DNA of 64,000 bases from Oikopleura dioica (taxonomy: Eukaryota; Chordata; Appendicularia; Copelata; Oikopleuridae), in assembly GCA_907165135.1 (NCBI GenBank), contig OU015568.1, positions 4,348,501 through 4,412,500 on the forward strand. Reading direction: 5' to 3'. Each line of letters starts with the position of its first letter. The first letter of the stretch is position 1. The notes under the pieces are model-generated. The model did no database searches and had not been told where the DNA came from. It worked only from the letters and a program-made list of their open reading frames with translations. Both the position numbers and the translations under genes were made by a program. Positions 11,401 to 21,541 of the stretch are shown here, piece by piece.

Positions 11401-14070
11401 GTCATCAACATACCGATAAATTAATATAAACTGTTAATAAATTTTCAGGCAAAGAAACAGAAGTCAAACCCGAAATCATCGATGAAGAAGTAGAAAGCCA
11501 ATACAACTTCGGTCCAGTTCTCGGCCGGTAAGTGCTGCCTTCTTTCAATTAGGGCATTCCTCCAGCAGGGAAAATAACAAGCCACAAAGAGGCTGTGTGA
11601 ACTAAACACCTTTTTAAGTGGCGCATTTGGTGTGGTCACGAGAGCTTCTAAAGACGGAACTGAGTTCGCGATCAAGACGCTTAAATGTGTCAGACTACAG
11701 GAAACCGGTTAAGATAAACGAATTCCTAGTTTCTTGACCTTTTCGACGAATAATTAAGACTATTTTTTGGAATAAAAAGAGGCATTTTTCCAAAAAAAAA
11801 TCGGGCAAAATCATCTTCAAAGAAAGAAGAGAAGAAAAATCTAAAAATAGTAGCTTCTAAAATCATTCTTGGATAATCTTTAATTAATCCGGCTCTGAGC
11901 AAAGAAAAGACGCCGAGCGCGAAATCGCAATTCTGCAACAGTTGGACCACAAGAACGTGTGTCGCCTTACGGCCGCCAGGAAGAGTGGACGAAATATTTT
12001 CATGATAATGGAACTGTAGGTCAACCTCTTTTACCCGTTTTTACTGTTGATTTTAGATGTACAGGCGGCGAGCTATTCGATAAAGTAGCCCAGGACCATC
12101 TTTTGAAAGAAACCACGGTGACGGAGTATTTGCGCCAGATTTGCCAGGCGCTTTCGTATTTACATTCCAAGAACATTCTGCACCTTGACCTTAAGGTGAG
12201 CCCTCCGTTTCTTGAGAAAACAGACGCTTTCCCGTTTGATTATCCCTCGCTTTTCGCCTTTTCTGTTAGTTTTTTCGGTATTTTAAAGGACTAATTCTAG
12301 CCGGAAAACGTCGTTATGGCACGTCCCGATTGTGACACGATAAAAATAATCGACTTCGGAGGGGCTCAGTTTTTCACCAAAGGGAAGGTAAATAAAGTCG
12401 CGAGTTAGAGCATTTTATGCAGTCCAAGTATTTTTGAATTTTGATAGGCTGTTCGGACGATGTTTGGAACGCGCGAGTACATGGCACCGGAGACGTTAAG
12501 CTTCGAACCTGTCGAGTTGACGACTGATATGTGGTCTGTTGGAGTTCTGGCTTATAATCTGTAAGTAAAACTAGAATTTCTTCGTAAAAATAAAGAATTG
12601 CCATATCTATTTTTATACTCGGTATTTATTGTTTTTCAAGAGAATTCTTTCTAAGACGTCTGAATACAGTAATACAAAATCATTTGAGTCATTTCATAAA
12701 TCATATTTGATAAAGTTCAGTCAAAGTAAATAAATATTAGTTTTTTTATGGTTATAATAAGTAAACAGGATTTCGCTTTAATAAATTTTCTCATACATGA
12801 TAAAACTGTGCTTCTGCTTCATTTTATAAAGCTCTATTCTCAATTTATCATAGTCAAGAAGAAAAAAAGATAATAATTTCTACTTGTGTTTCATTTTCTT
12901 AATTTTCGAAATTATCGATCTATTCATTCGTATTTATTCCTAATTTTTAGCGCCCTCTTTTGTGCGTATGTTTTCGATAACTATCTACTGGGTAGTTAGA
13001 ATCCACTTTGTTAAGATCGCAAAGGCAAGATAAACCGCGATTCCACAATACAGTCCTCCTATTCTCGCCACCTGTTACTTCGATGAAATTTTCTAGGCAA
13101 TGAAATGAAAATTTAGGCTATCCGGATTGAGCCCATTTGCCGGAGATGACGACAACGAAACCGAGTGCAACATCCAAAACTGCGAATGGGATTTTGACGA
13201 GGAAGAATTCGACAAAGTTTCCGACGAGGCAAAAGACTTCATTTCCAATCTCTTAGTTTTTGGAACCAACGACAGATTGAACGCTGACAGAGCGCTGGAA
13301 CATCCTTGGTTGAAAACGATAAAAAGGATTGAAGAAGGGCCAGAGCAAAAGTTCGAAAGAAGTTTGTCAGTTTCTCTGATTGATAATCTCAAAGCGCTGA
13401 TAGCAAGGAGGAGATGGAAGCGAGCAGGCACCGCGATTAGCTGTAAGTCGAGGCGATTATTTTTTTATGAAAACTTTATTCTAGTACTTGGTCGAATAAG
13501 TGGATCTTTAACGACCCCTCCCGCTGGAATCTCTTCTTTGAAATCAACCCCGGATCCGCCTCACAAAGCAGATATCATCACAGAAGACGAAAAAGAAAAC
13601 CACAAAGAAAATATCAGTGAAAAAACACAACTTATTAACGATGATAAACGATTGAGTGCGAATCAAAATAGCAACAATAACACCAGAATACCAGCCATTG
13701 AAAAGAAGGAAGAAAAGAAAGAAAATTTGATGAGCAATATTGCCCAAGATATTTTTTCATCAATGAAGTTTAAGGTTTGTTTAGAAAATCTCTTCCTTGA
13801 TTTCTGAAATTTCAATTTAAGCCGCCACAAGAGGACCAAGCACGAAAAATTTCGTCAGAATCTTTTGAATCCTCAGAATCTGGAATTTCCATCGATCATG
13901 ATTCAAAAAGCTCTGATCACATCAAACCCCTAGCTGACCCTTTGAGCAAGGCAAAAGCGCCCGAGAGAAAAGATTCAGGCGTAAGCTCGACGCAAGAAGA
14001 AGATGATATCATCATAATCAGAAGGAGTAGAAGAAGAAGCACACTTCAGAAAAGTAAAATCTCCGCGTGA
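5466..14070 (+). CDS. mylk: Myosin-light-chain-kinase-like Ser/Thr kinase
   Basis: Exons: 5466-5526, 5598-5696, 11449-11527, 11619-11707, 11910-12015, 12057-12195, 12301-12387, 12448-12560, 13117-13442, 13485-13774 and 13822-14070 (TGA). The kinase core is complete: glycine loop GRGAFGVV, VAIK-type lysine in FAIKTLK, catalytic loop HLDLKPEN (HLD as in MLCK rather than HRD), metal-binding DFGGAQ and activation-segment end GTREYMAPET. The stretch FDKVSDEAKDFISNLL is the MLCK/titin-kinase signature. After the kinase, ARRRWKRAGTAIS followed by LGRISGSL closely matches the calmodulin-binding autoinhibitory helix of smooth-muscle MLCK, so Ca2+/calmodulin activation is expected. No Ig or Fn3 domains are seen. 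The C-terminal tail is low-complexity, rich in Ser, Glu and Lys. The two N-terminal exons join in phase 1 to each other and to the kinase exon; an alternative first exon is at 6121. The assignment of the 5' exons is inference. Confidence 0.82.
6121..6154 (+). other. Possible alternative first exon of the MLCK-like gene
   Basis: An ATG opens MAYSRRYGLGR and is followed directly by a strong donor (A|GTAAGTAC). The exon ends in phase 1, exactly as required to join the kinase exon at 11449, which would make it an alternative N-terminus to the one starting at 5466. It is short and has no homology support. Confidence 0.3.
6343..6543. repeat. Fold-back element with internal 10-bp tandem repeats
   Basis: The arms GGAAAGTCTCCGAAT (left, near 6357) and ATTCGGAGACTTTCC (right, near 6520) are inverted copies. 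Between them, 6361-6450 is nine consecutive copies of a 10-bp unit (consensus GTCTCCGAAT, with A/T changes at the fifth base). The right half has scattered inverse copies of the unit (GGAGACATTT). It looks like a small non-autonomous inverted-repeat transposon; no target duplication was confirmed. Confidence 0.6.
6997..7272. mobile_element. CCAAT-containing fold-back (MITE-like) element, copy A
   Basis: The left arm reads GGAACCGAC followed by AAAAAAATTCGACAAATTTTGC; the right arm is its inverse and ends TTTTTTGTCGGTTCC, giving terminal inverted repeats of about 50 bp. The inner edge of each arm carries CCAAT/ATTGG (CAACCAATTAGAA against TTCTGATTGGTTG), and more CCAAT motifs sit inside. A partial internal copy of the arm near 7142 suggests a nested or rearranged element. 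The same family occurs at 20219-20346 and 51987-52146. Confidence 0.75.
8661..8965. repeat. Diverged tandem duplication, about 170 bp unit
   Basis: Two blocks share an ordered series of motifs: GGCAGACTTTTCTC, a short A/T stretch, AGACCCTT or AGGCCCTTATC, CTATG(G)AAGGCC, then an A-rich tail ending AGAAAAAAATCG. The copies start near 8665 and 8835. They are non-coding and lie within the long MLCK intron. Confidence 0.5.
10451..10520. repeat. Short palindromic element (AAGGGTACTACCTTCGATT arms)
   Basis: The arms TTAAGGGTACTACCTTCGAT and ATCGAAGGCAGCACCCTTAA enclose about 30 bp. Related arms occur near 55818-56002 (AAGGGTACTAG ... CGAAGGTAGTACCCTT) and more weakly near 7856-7922, so this appears to be a dispersed family of fold-back elements. 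No coding capacity. Confidence 0.5.
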
Positions 14071-14323
14071 AAATAAGCAATGCTGTTTTACATCATTTTA
14101 CCTCAGCTTCTGTATTCCTTAAATTTTTTAACTATTGCCTGTCTGATAAAAAGTTCAACATAATGTGTATATAAATAGGGCTCTGGGTAGACTTTATTGA
14201 ATTTTTCAATAATTGTGGTCGATTGTCAAAGCAGTAATAGACGGCGAAATAATTGATGGATTGGCAGAAAAGGGTGCAAGCAAGTGAGGTTAGTAATGAG
14301 CTTGAACAAGGTGTAAACTTCAT

Positions 14324-17300
14324 TTAGTAGAGTCTGTTGGCTGGATTTTGCTGAAGGAAATTGGTTAGGCTTTCAGAGTTCCATTTGTCTTCTGAAACTT
14401 CTTGAACTGGAATTGTTATGACAGGAGCATTTTGAGCTGGCCGGACGAATCGGGGTTGCTGAATTTGAGGAACATATTGCCTATTATGGGCGCAGTTAGC
14501 TCGATTTCGCTGCCGAGAGATTTCTAAGAACAAGATGAGCTCTTCGTTGTTTGAATTATCGTCCATCAAGAGGAAGGGGATGAGAGACATCGAGTCAAGC
14601 GAGGAACTTGGGTTCTGCGACTGCATTGCGAAGAGAATCAAAGCAATGTCCGATTTGTCCGAGGATTTGGCCGAAGAATCTTCCATTAGTTTGTAGAGGA
14701 TGAGGAAATTGGCGTCGAATCCTTAAAATATTTTAGTGACGAAAGTAAAATGATTTGCTTACCATGTTGTGTACTGAGACCACCGCTCATGGCATTAAAG
14801 AGCACGAATTTATGAACATTGCCAGTTCTATCATCGGAAAGAAGAACAAATGGAAGAATGTTATCGACTCCGACGCTTTGCTGATTGGTCATGATCTGCA
14901 TGAGAAGAAGAGCTTTGACTTCTTCGTTTCCAAGAAGGTTGTCGGAATTATCAGTTGATCGGCGTCTTCTTGATGCGCCAGGGGCAGCTGGGTAGATAAG
15001 CTCCCCGTTCTGGAAAATCGAGAATACTGCGCTATCATTAACGAGCTCAGAATGATTGTCTCCAGGAGTTGTTAGGTCGACGAGGAACTCACCGAGAAGC
15101 ATCGAGAAAATCTCGCTTTCTAAGAAAATTTTAGAAGTTTGAAAATAATCTGAAATCTTACCGGCTTCAAGATCGACGGAAAATGCAACACCGTCACCCA
15201 TTCTAGTGGAGACAAAAGTTGAGCTACCGCTGACAAGTGAAATTCCTGGCAAGCCGTTAGCTGTTGACCAATTGGCGAGTTGACTAACAAGCCAGGATTC
15301 GAAATCACTCATAAGCTGTGAGTAATCGCTATTTGCGGTATAACTAGTACCAGAAGCTGCCTCGATTTCAACAGTAAAAATGATTCCCGGAGTCGTAGTG
15401 GTTGTTGTTGTTGTGGTAGTTGTAGTAGTCGTAGTTGTTGTTGTCGTTGTCGTAGTGGTCGTTGTCGTAGTAGTCGTTGTCGAAGTCGTCGTTGTTGTTG
15501 TTGAGGTGGTCGAAGTCGTGGTGGTCGTAGTCGTGGTGGTCGTAGTCGTAGTGGTCGTAGTCGTTGTGGTTGTGGTAGTCGTGGTTGTAGAAGTAGTAGT
15601 TGTTGTGGACGTTGTTGTAGTGGTCGTTGTCGTAGAGGTCGTAGTCGTTGTTGAAGTGGTCGTAGTTGTCGTAGTCGTCGTGGTCGTAGTGGTTGTAGTA
15701 GTACTGGTCGTAGTGGTTGTAGTAGTACTGGTCGTAGTGGTTGTAGTAGTACTGGTCGTACTTGTTGTAGTAGTCGTGGTCGTACTGGTTGTAGTAGAAG
15801 TGGTTGTAGTGGTTGTAGTAGTACTGGTCGTACTGGTTGTAGTAGTACTGGTCGTACTTGTTGTAGTAGTCGTGGTCGTACTGGTTGTAGTAGTAATGGT
15901 CGTTGTGGTTGTAGTAGTACTGGTCGTACTGGTTGTAGTAGTACTTGTCGTACTTGTTGTGGTAGTCGTGGTCGTACTGGTAGTAGTAGTACTGGTCGTA
16001 CTGGTTGTAGGAGTACTCGTTGTAGTAGTACTGGTCGTACTGGTTGTAGTAGTCGTGGTCGAACTGGTTGTAGTAGTACTGGTCGTAGTTGTCGTAGTTG
16101 TCATAGTCGTAGTGGTTGTAGAAGTCGTGGTCGTACTGGATGTAGTTGTACTGGTCGTAGTGGTTGTAGTACTTGTCGTACTGGTTGTAGTTGTACTGGT
16201 CGTATTAGTTGTAGTAGTCGTGGTCGTACTGGTTGTAGTAGTCGTGGTCGTAGTGGTTGTAGTAGTACTGGTCGTAGTGGTTGTAGTAGTACTGGTAGTA
16301 CTGGTTGATGTTGTCGTGGTCGTACTGGTTGTAGTAGTACTGGTCGTACTGGTTGTAGTAGTCATGGACGTACTGGTTGTAGTAGTACTGGTCGTAGTGG
16401 TTGTAGTTGTACTGGTCGTACTGGTTGTAGTAGTCATAGTCGTACTGGTTGTAGTAGTACTGGTCGTAGTGGTTGTAGTACTTGTCGTACTGGTCGTAGT
16501 AGTCGTGGTCGTAGTGGTTGTAGTAGTACTGGTCGTAGTGGTTGTAGTAGTACTGGTTGTAGTAGTCGTGGTCGTAGTGGTTGTAGTAGTACTGGTCGTA
16601 CTGGTTGTAGTAGTGGTGGTCGTAGTGGTCGTGGTAGTACTGGTCGTAGTGGTTGTAGTAGTACTGGTCGTAGTTGTCGTAGTCGTCGTGGTCGTAGTGG
16701 TTGAAGTAGTACTGGTAGTACTGGTTGTAGTAGTCGTGGTCGTAGTGGTTGTAGTAGTACTGGTCGTAGTGGTTGTAGTAGTACTGGTAGTACTGGTTGT
16801 AGTAGTCGTGGTCGTAGTGGTTGTAGTAGTACTGGTCGTAGTGGTTGTAGTAGTACTGGTCGTAGTTGTCGTAGTCGTCGTGGTCGTAGTGGTTGAAGTA
16901 GTACTGGTAGTACTGGTTGTAGTAGTCGTGGTCGTAGTGGTTGTAGTAGTACTGGTCGTAGTGGTTGTAGTAGTACTGGTCGTAGTGGTTGTAGTAGTAC
17001 TGGTCGTAGTGGTTGTAGTAGTACTGGTAGTACTGGTTGTAGTAGTCGTGGTCGTAGTGGTCGTGGTAGTACTGGTAGTAGTGGTTGTAGTAGTACTGGT
17101 AGTACTGGTAGTACTTGTCGTAGTTGTCGTAGTCGTCGTGGTCGTTGTTGATGTTGTCGCGGCTTGAACAGCGCTCATAAGTGCGTCAGTATCTGTATTT
17201 GGCTCTTCAAAGCCTACCGCCGGCGCCATAAACAAGACTGAAACAAATCCCTCATTATTGAGATTTGTTCTGATTGCATTTTTGAAATTGTCGGCAATAA

Positions 17301-19244
17301 CAAGTGTCACATCGTCAGTCTCATAAGTTACGGAGCACTGCTGTTGAGTCAATGGGAATCCATTACAAAGGTTTCTGTTACAAACTCTGGCGACCACTGA
17401 GGAGGAAGTTGGAGCAGCATTGTCCATCTTCGCTTCAATGCCGGTCGATGTGCAGTCTTGATCAAAATAAGCTGTCAGAGAAACCGATGGTGTCAAGTCT
17501 GCGGGAACATCGGCAACAGCGACAGTAACGGATGCGATAGCTTCGGGGGAATCGATTTCAATTGTCTTGAAAGCTTTCACAGATCCTCTGATACTGCTTT
17601 GAAGGGGACCAGTAGCAATGTTGTTCGCCATTTTGCTCTTTTGAGCAGCAATATCAAGGCCAGGAGCTTGAGTAACTTGAACAGCGAACGTGACTGTCAT
17701 CGTCTGAATCATACTTCCAGTAGATCTTCGTCTTCGGTTACCCGCGGCAGGGCAGTATTTCATATCAATATCGATATCACCAAGATTTTGTCCAGCTTCG
17801 AGACTGGCTTCAATATCAGCACGGATTTGAGCTTCAGTGACTCCGCAAGCAGTGTTCATTCCAAAAATGATTGCCACGATCTTTTCCTTTTGAGCTTTTT
17901 CCATGAGGACGTATGAGAGGAAAAGGTTGCTCATTTGCTGAGGTGGAAGACATTGGTTGTTCATGGTGGCTTTTAAGGGGGTCGATAATTGTACTTTGGT
18001 TAATTAAATTGAGCTCAAGTCTTCTTTCAAAGAATATTTCTCAGGAAATTCTAGAGACCGCCCATCAAAAATTGGTTTCAAATAACGAGTTCGATGACAG
18101 CAGAAACGATTAAAGACGTCTGAGTTGGACTAAATCCAAAAAGATACGTTATCGGACGAAAATAACGATTGATTAAGGGAGTACTCCATCTTATTATGCT
18201 GAAGGAGCGTCGCAAGCTGGCGATTAAATAACTAGTCAACCCCGTGCCTAGCAGAAAGTACAAATTCTTCATGTCTGTTTTTCCGTCATTCATCAAAACG
18301 AGCGGCAAAAGCGAGGAAGGGTTCTGTGCAGCTGATGGATTGGCCGAAAGAGCTGAGATGAGGGCAAGTGTGTGAAGATCGCTTTCGTCGGAGGAGGAAT
18401 CCTGAGATGCGATCAGGAATGGAAGAATGTTTGACATTTGGTTGGCTTGCTGAATGTTGCCCCCGAGGAAATCAGGCTGCAGAAGGAGGGTCATCTGTAG
18501 AGCTCTAGAATAAATATTTGAGATTTTATCTTTGAATTTTTTCCTTCGAATTTTTCGGAGCTAGAACAACAAACTTCCTTTGAAATCACATCTTCCGCCG
18601 AATTGACATTCTTTATAATCCTGCGTTCGAATAAAGAAAGCTTTTCAGAATTAAAAAAAATAACTTCAGAAAACATATTTGCGACCCAAAAACTTGCGTT
18701 ACGATTTGACATGAACATGGTATTTTACCAAAAACATGATAACGTTGTCTTCTCCGAACCTAAGACATCACTTGATTTTCCTAAGAGCCGCCATACTGAG
18801 AAAATAGATCACATTTCATAGAATTAGTTTTGCCTGATTTGCGTAAAATGAAGTTAACGCGTCCGAGGCTAGAATTTCAAACGGATTTGTTCCACCTGTC
18901 ATGTTGGGACCTTAAAAAGTCAGCATCTGGCTTGTTAAAAGAGATTTTATTAATAAGAATATGTTGGAAGAATAAAAAGACGACTTAAAACCTATTTTTT
19001 TTTTTAAATAAAATGTCGATTTTTATTTAAAAAATGAAAATTTGAATAAATTTTATGCAAACGTATATCTTATTTTGAAGCAATAAGATACTTGCACAGG
19101 GAATTTCTTTCAAGAATATTAGATATTTAAATTTCCCATTCACTACTTCAGTACTTACTTATTATCAGTATATTTTGAAGCAATAAGATAATTGGACATC
19201 GGCAAGGCCTGAACCAGGCTCGCCAGGAGCATCAAAAACTTCAT
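14324..19244 (-). CDS. Secreted mucin-like protein with a ~590-residue Thr/Ser tract and two RRRRST sites
   Basis: Exons (minus strand): 19244-19159, 18504-about 18243, 17937 (or ATG at 17964)-15162, 15119-14763 and 14721-14324 (TAA). Exon 1 encodes a signal peptide (MKFLMLLASLVQA) and joins the 18504 exon in phase. The core is about 590 residues of almost pure Thr with spaced Ser (17157-15392), an extreme O-glycosylation domain. It is flanked by globular segments, each holding a basic RRRRST site suited to furin-type cleavage (NRRRRSTGS before, SRRRRSTDN after). A short motif recurs at least four times outside the mucin tract: MSN-x-LP/L-x-LIAS or LLPxVLMxD...LxFLL. Introns of 42 nt (15120-15161) and 41 nt (14722-14762) are clear. 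The junction between the 18504 exon and the mucin exon is uncertain: a GG-AG intron ending at 17938 keeps phase, but a Kozak-like GCCACCATG at 17964 could start a separate gene. Function unknown; a house, tunic or gut mucus protein is plausible. Confidence 0.7.
15392..17157 (-). repeat. Mucin-coding tandem repeat array
   Basis: This 1.77 kb stretch is built of ACN (Thr) codons with periodic AGT/TCN-type Ser codons on the minus strand. It is arranged in nested units, a basic 24-bp block (plus-strand GTAGTACTGGTCGTAGTGGTT) and higher-order blocks of roughly 100-200 bp that repeat almost exactly between 16550 and 17100. Reading frame is preserved throughout. On the plus strand the same DNA gives an artefactual poly-valine frame. 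Confidence 0.95.
19065..19100 (-). repeat. Partial duplicate of the mucin signal exon end
   Basis: TATTTTGAAGCAATAAGATA occurs twice, at 19169-19188 (coding YLIASKY in exon 1) and again near 19073-19092 inside the following intron. The second copy is preceded on the minus strand by an AG acceptor-like sequence but runs into a stop after YLIASK. It looks like a decayed or aborted exon duplication. Confidence 0.5.
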
Positions 19245-19318
19245 CTTGGCTATTTGATTTCGAGTTCTGCCGATCGCTGATCTCTCTTTTTTACGTTCGC
19301 ACCTTCAAAAAATAATAT

Positions 19319-19513
19319 TTATGCTTTGATGGCAAAAAGCGTCAGCCTTTTGTGAACTCTTTTAGCTTTTACGCAACTCAACATAACTCGCGCGGGGCTC
19401 GTTGGCGCCACCATAAGCGCGGCTTCTTTCAAAGGTACCGTCTTACCACGCACGTCATATCCGCGAAAAACCATTTCAAGATCTAGTTGACGCCGTAGAA
19501 GATGAATGGGCAC
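19319..19513 (-). CDS. Possible small ORF, 64 aa, unknown
   Basis: An open frame of 64 residues, rich in Arg, Lys, Val and Ala (RRQLDLEMVFRGYDVRGK, EAALMVAPTSPARVMLSC), lies between the end of the GPCR gene and the start of the mucin gene. Its GC content is clearly higher than the flanks, which is why I list it. I recognise no domain; there is no signal peptide, and no splice sites were needed. It could equally be a promoter region with chance openness. Confidence 0.25.
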   Translation of the reverse strand: MPIHLLRRQLDLEMVFRGYDVRGKTVPLKEAALMVAPTSPARVMLSCVKAKRVHKRLTLFAIKA

Positions 19514-20218
19514 ACTAATGAGAGTTTTTTTTAGAAAACTTGCTACTCATAAATTAAATATTTCAAGGAAGTGGTTTTATTTGAAAAATATAGATGATTT
19601 TTACAATGAAAAATTCCATTTTTACAGAAGGAATAAATTACTTTTGAAAACTTAAATTTTCTGAGTCGAATTTATCGGTACAAGTTGTAATGGTTGACTT
19701 TTCTGACATAAGAGATAGCGTTTATCGTTTTAATTTTTGTTCAAGAATTGCAGGTGCGAATGTATAATGTATAATGCAAAAATATTATTGAATAAGATAT
19801 TATTTCGGCGAGCCTTATCCCTTTTCCTGCGATTGCTCGTGTGTCAAACTTGGGGATTCATCGAAAAATCTTCTATTACCCGATTCTTTTCTTCTTCTGA
19901 GTAATTTTCTAAAGTCGCTTCGAAATTGCTTCCCGGCGAAGGCGTACTAAATCCATGTGTTAATCTTCCGCAATGAAGAAGTTTCAATTAACCAGTAAAG
20001 GATTAAGAACAGGATTCGCCCAGGCAAAGACGTTTGCCATGTCCTGCATAAGGGCGCAATATGATAGTGGAATTCGCACACCGCTCATTAGCAGCACGTG
20101 GACAACGTGAAGAGGTGTCCAGCAGATGAAGAATGAAATTATGAGCATCTTTTTCACGGATTCTTATTTTAGATATCTTCGAAAATTCGAAAAGAAGAGT
20201 GATAAAAATCGAAAAGGT

Positions 20219-20346
20219 CTGCCTAAAATTTCGACAAATTTTGCGTAAAAATTTTCAACCAATCAGAAGCCTTGATTCGGGTCGCCGGCCAATCAGCAGC
20301 CGAATTGCCGCCCACGCAAAATTTGTCGAAATTTTTGTCGGTTCCT
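20219..20346. mobile_element. CCAAT-containing fold-back (MITE-like) element, copy B
   Basis: The arms AAATTTCGACAAATTTTGCG and CGCAAAATTTGTCGAAATTT (right end TTTTTGTCGGTTCC) are inverted copies with CAACCAATCAG and GGCCAATCAG motifs inside. It lies in the GPCR intron 20163-20395, just downstream of the retrotransposon. It is a shorter relative of the 6997 and 51987 copies; the left outer end is degenerate. Confidence 0.7.
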
Positions 20347-20488
20347 AACGCAAACCCTAATCTAAGGCCTAAACCTAACAATCACCCAGATTTCTAGTAA
20401 GAATCCGATCCCATAGCGTTACAAGCATTCTATCGTCCTTTACTTCCACCGAAATCAGCGTGCTCGATGTCGAGTTAGACCTGTTTCC

Positions 20489-20783
20489 TGATACGGCTGT
20501 AAAAGAGCAAAAGGAGAAATTGAACCTTTCGATTGGTTTTATTGTGAAATTGAATAATTTTGTCTTGGCAGAGCTGCTTATAAGGGGTCAGAAATGTGTC
20601 AAGCGTAAAATCAGCTGGGTGAAGTGGGTCAGTTGGTCAATGATTCGAATCAGCGGGTCGTCACTCCCACGATTGGAATCCGGTTAGCGCGCAGATAAAT
20701 AAGAATAAGAAAGGCATGCTGTAAGGCGTAAAATTCATATATAAAATATTTACAAAATATAAAGTTTTTCTACAGTCGTGTCA
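20489..20783 (-). repeat. 3' LTR of the gypsy element
   Basis: 295 bp, starting TGATACGG and ending GTCGTGTCA on the plus strand. It appears identical to the copy at 26817-27111. TTCC-containing duplicated host sequence abuts its left side. Confidence 0.95.
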
Positions 20784-20839
20784 GCCATCAGTCATCGGCG
20801 GGTTTTGAAATCGTGAAGTTGGCATTGAAGAGAAAAATT

Positions 20840-21411
20840 TTCTAGAATGTCGGTGCACTGAGTCATTGCCATGCTTGAGAAGGGCTGAATTTGTCAGGCG
20901 ATGCAAGTTCTATCGTTTGCGGTCTTGGCGAAGTCGATCGGTCGAGTTGTCGTCTTTTTATGGCTGAACAAGGGTGATTTTTCGAAAATTTTGTCCGGAC
21001 AATTTTTCTGGAGCTCAAAAATTTTCTAGAACCATGATGAATCATCGGATCGTGCTGGTTGACGGCTTAAAATGTTGCTTTTGTTTATGTCCTTCGGGTC
21101 CAACTTGCAGAAATTGAATCCGATCGTTGGTTTGTGTTTTATAGTCGATGGAAGTTTCAGATTTTCGCATAATTATTGAAGTGAAATTTTGTTGTTTTCG
21201 AAAGTTTCTAGAACATCGCTGAGTCATTGCGGTATTTCGGAAGTATGTTTGAAGAGAAGATCACTTTCCAAGGAATCTTTTGAGCACTTCCAATCGTCCA
21301 TACGTCATTACGAACCGATTTTATGCGATCTGCAAAAAAGTGTATATCAATATACACATTTATGATGAATTGTGATCACAAGCAAATTTTTTCTCCATTT
21401 TCGTTCTAGAA
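20840..21411 (-). repeat. Four ~185-bp spaced TTCTAGAA/TGAGTCA motifs in the element's 3' region
   Basis: TTCTAGAA occurs at 20840, 21024, 21206 and 21404 (spacings 184, 182 and 198 bp). The first three are each followed by TGAGTCA or TGAATCA 14-19 bp from the motif start, and the fourth by a weaker AACGTCATTATG. The rest of each unit is strongly diverged. TTCTAGAA is a minimal heat-shock-element core (TTCnnGAA) and TGAGTCA an AP-1 site. On the coding strand units 2 and 3 each open a short frame (20863-21045 and 21042-21227) starting similarly (M-I/T-H/Q-H/R-G/C-SR), so the repeats could be remnants of a duplicated coding or regulatory module. Confidence 0.6.
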
Positions 21412-21541
21412 TCGTTTGGTTAAACGTCATTATGTTCCCAGAGGGCTCAAAATGATGAGCGCTGCGAGATCCATCTTTTGGAGGTTTCAGAGCGTCGGTC
21501 AGCGAAATGGTTTTTGTTTTGTGGCGGGTAGAAGATTTGGC

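Larger units (their letters stand above)
5697..11448 (+). other. 5.7 kb repeat-filled intron of the MLCK-like gene
   Basis: This is very long for a genome whose usual intron is about 45 nt. Apart from the candidate exon at 6121 it holds repetitive AT-rich DNA: a fold-back element with 10-bp repeats (6343-6543), a CCAAT fold-back element (6997-7272), a diverged tandem duplication (8661-8965), a small palindromic element at 10451-10520 and GCCGC hairpins at 10533-10578. Open frames here are short and unconvincing. Confidence 0.6.

Noticed and set aside
15380-17167. A 595-codon plus-strand open frame of almost pure valine
   Set aside because: It is the antisense shadow of the Thr/Ser mucin tract; ACN codons read backwards as GTN.
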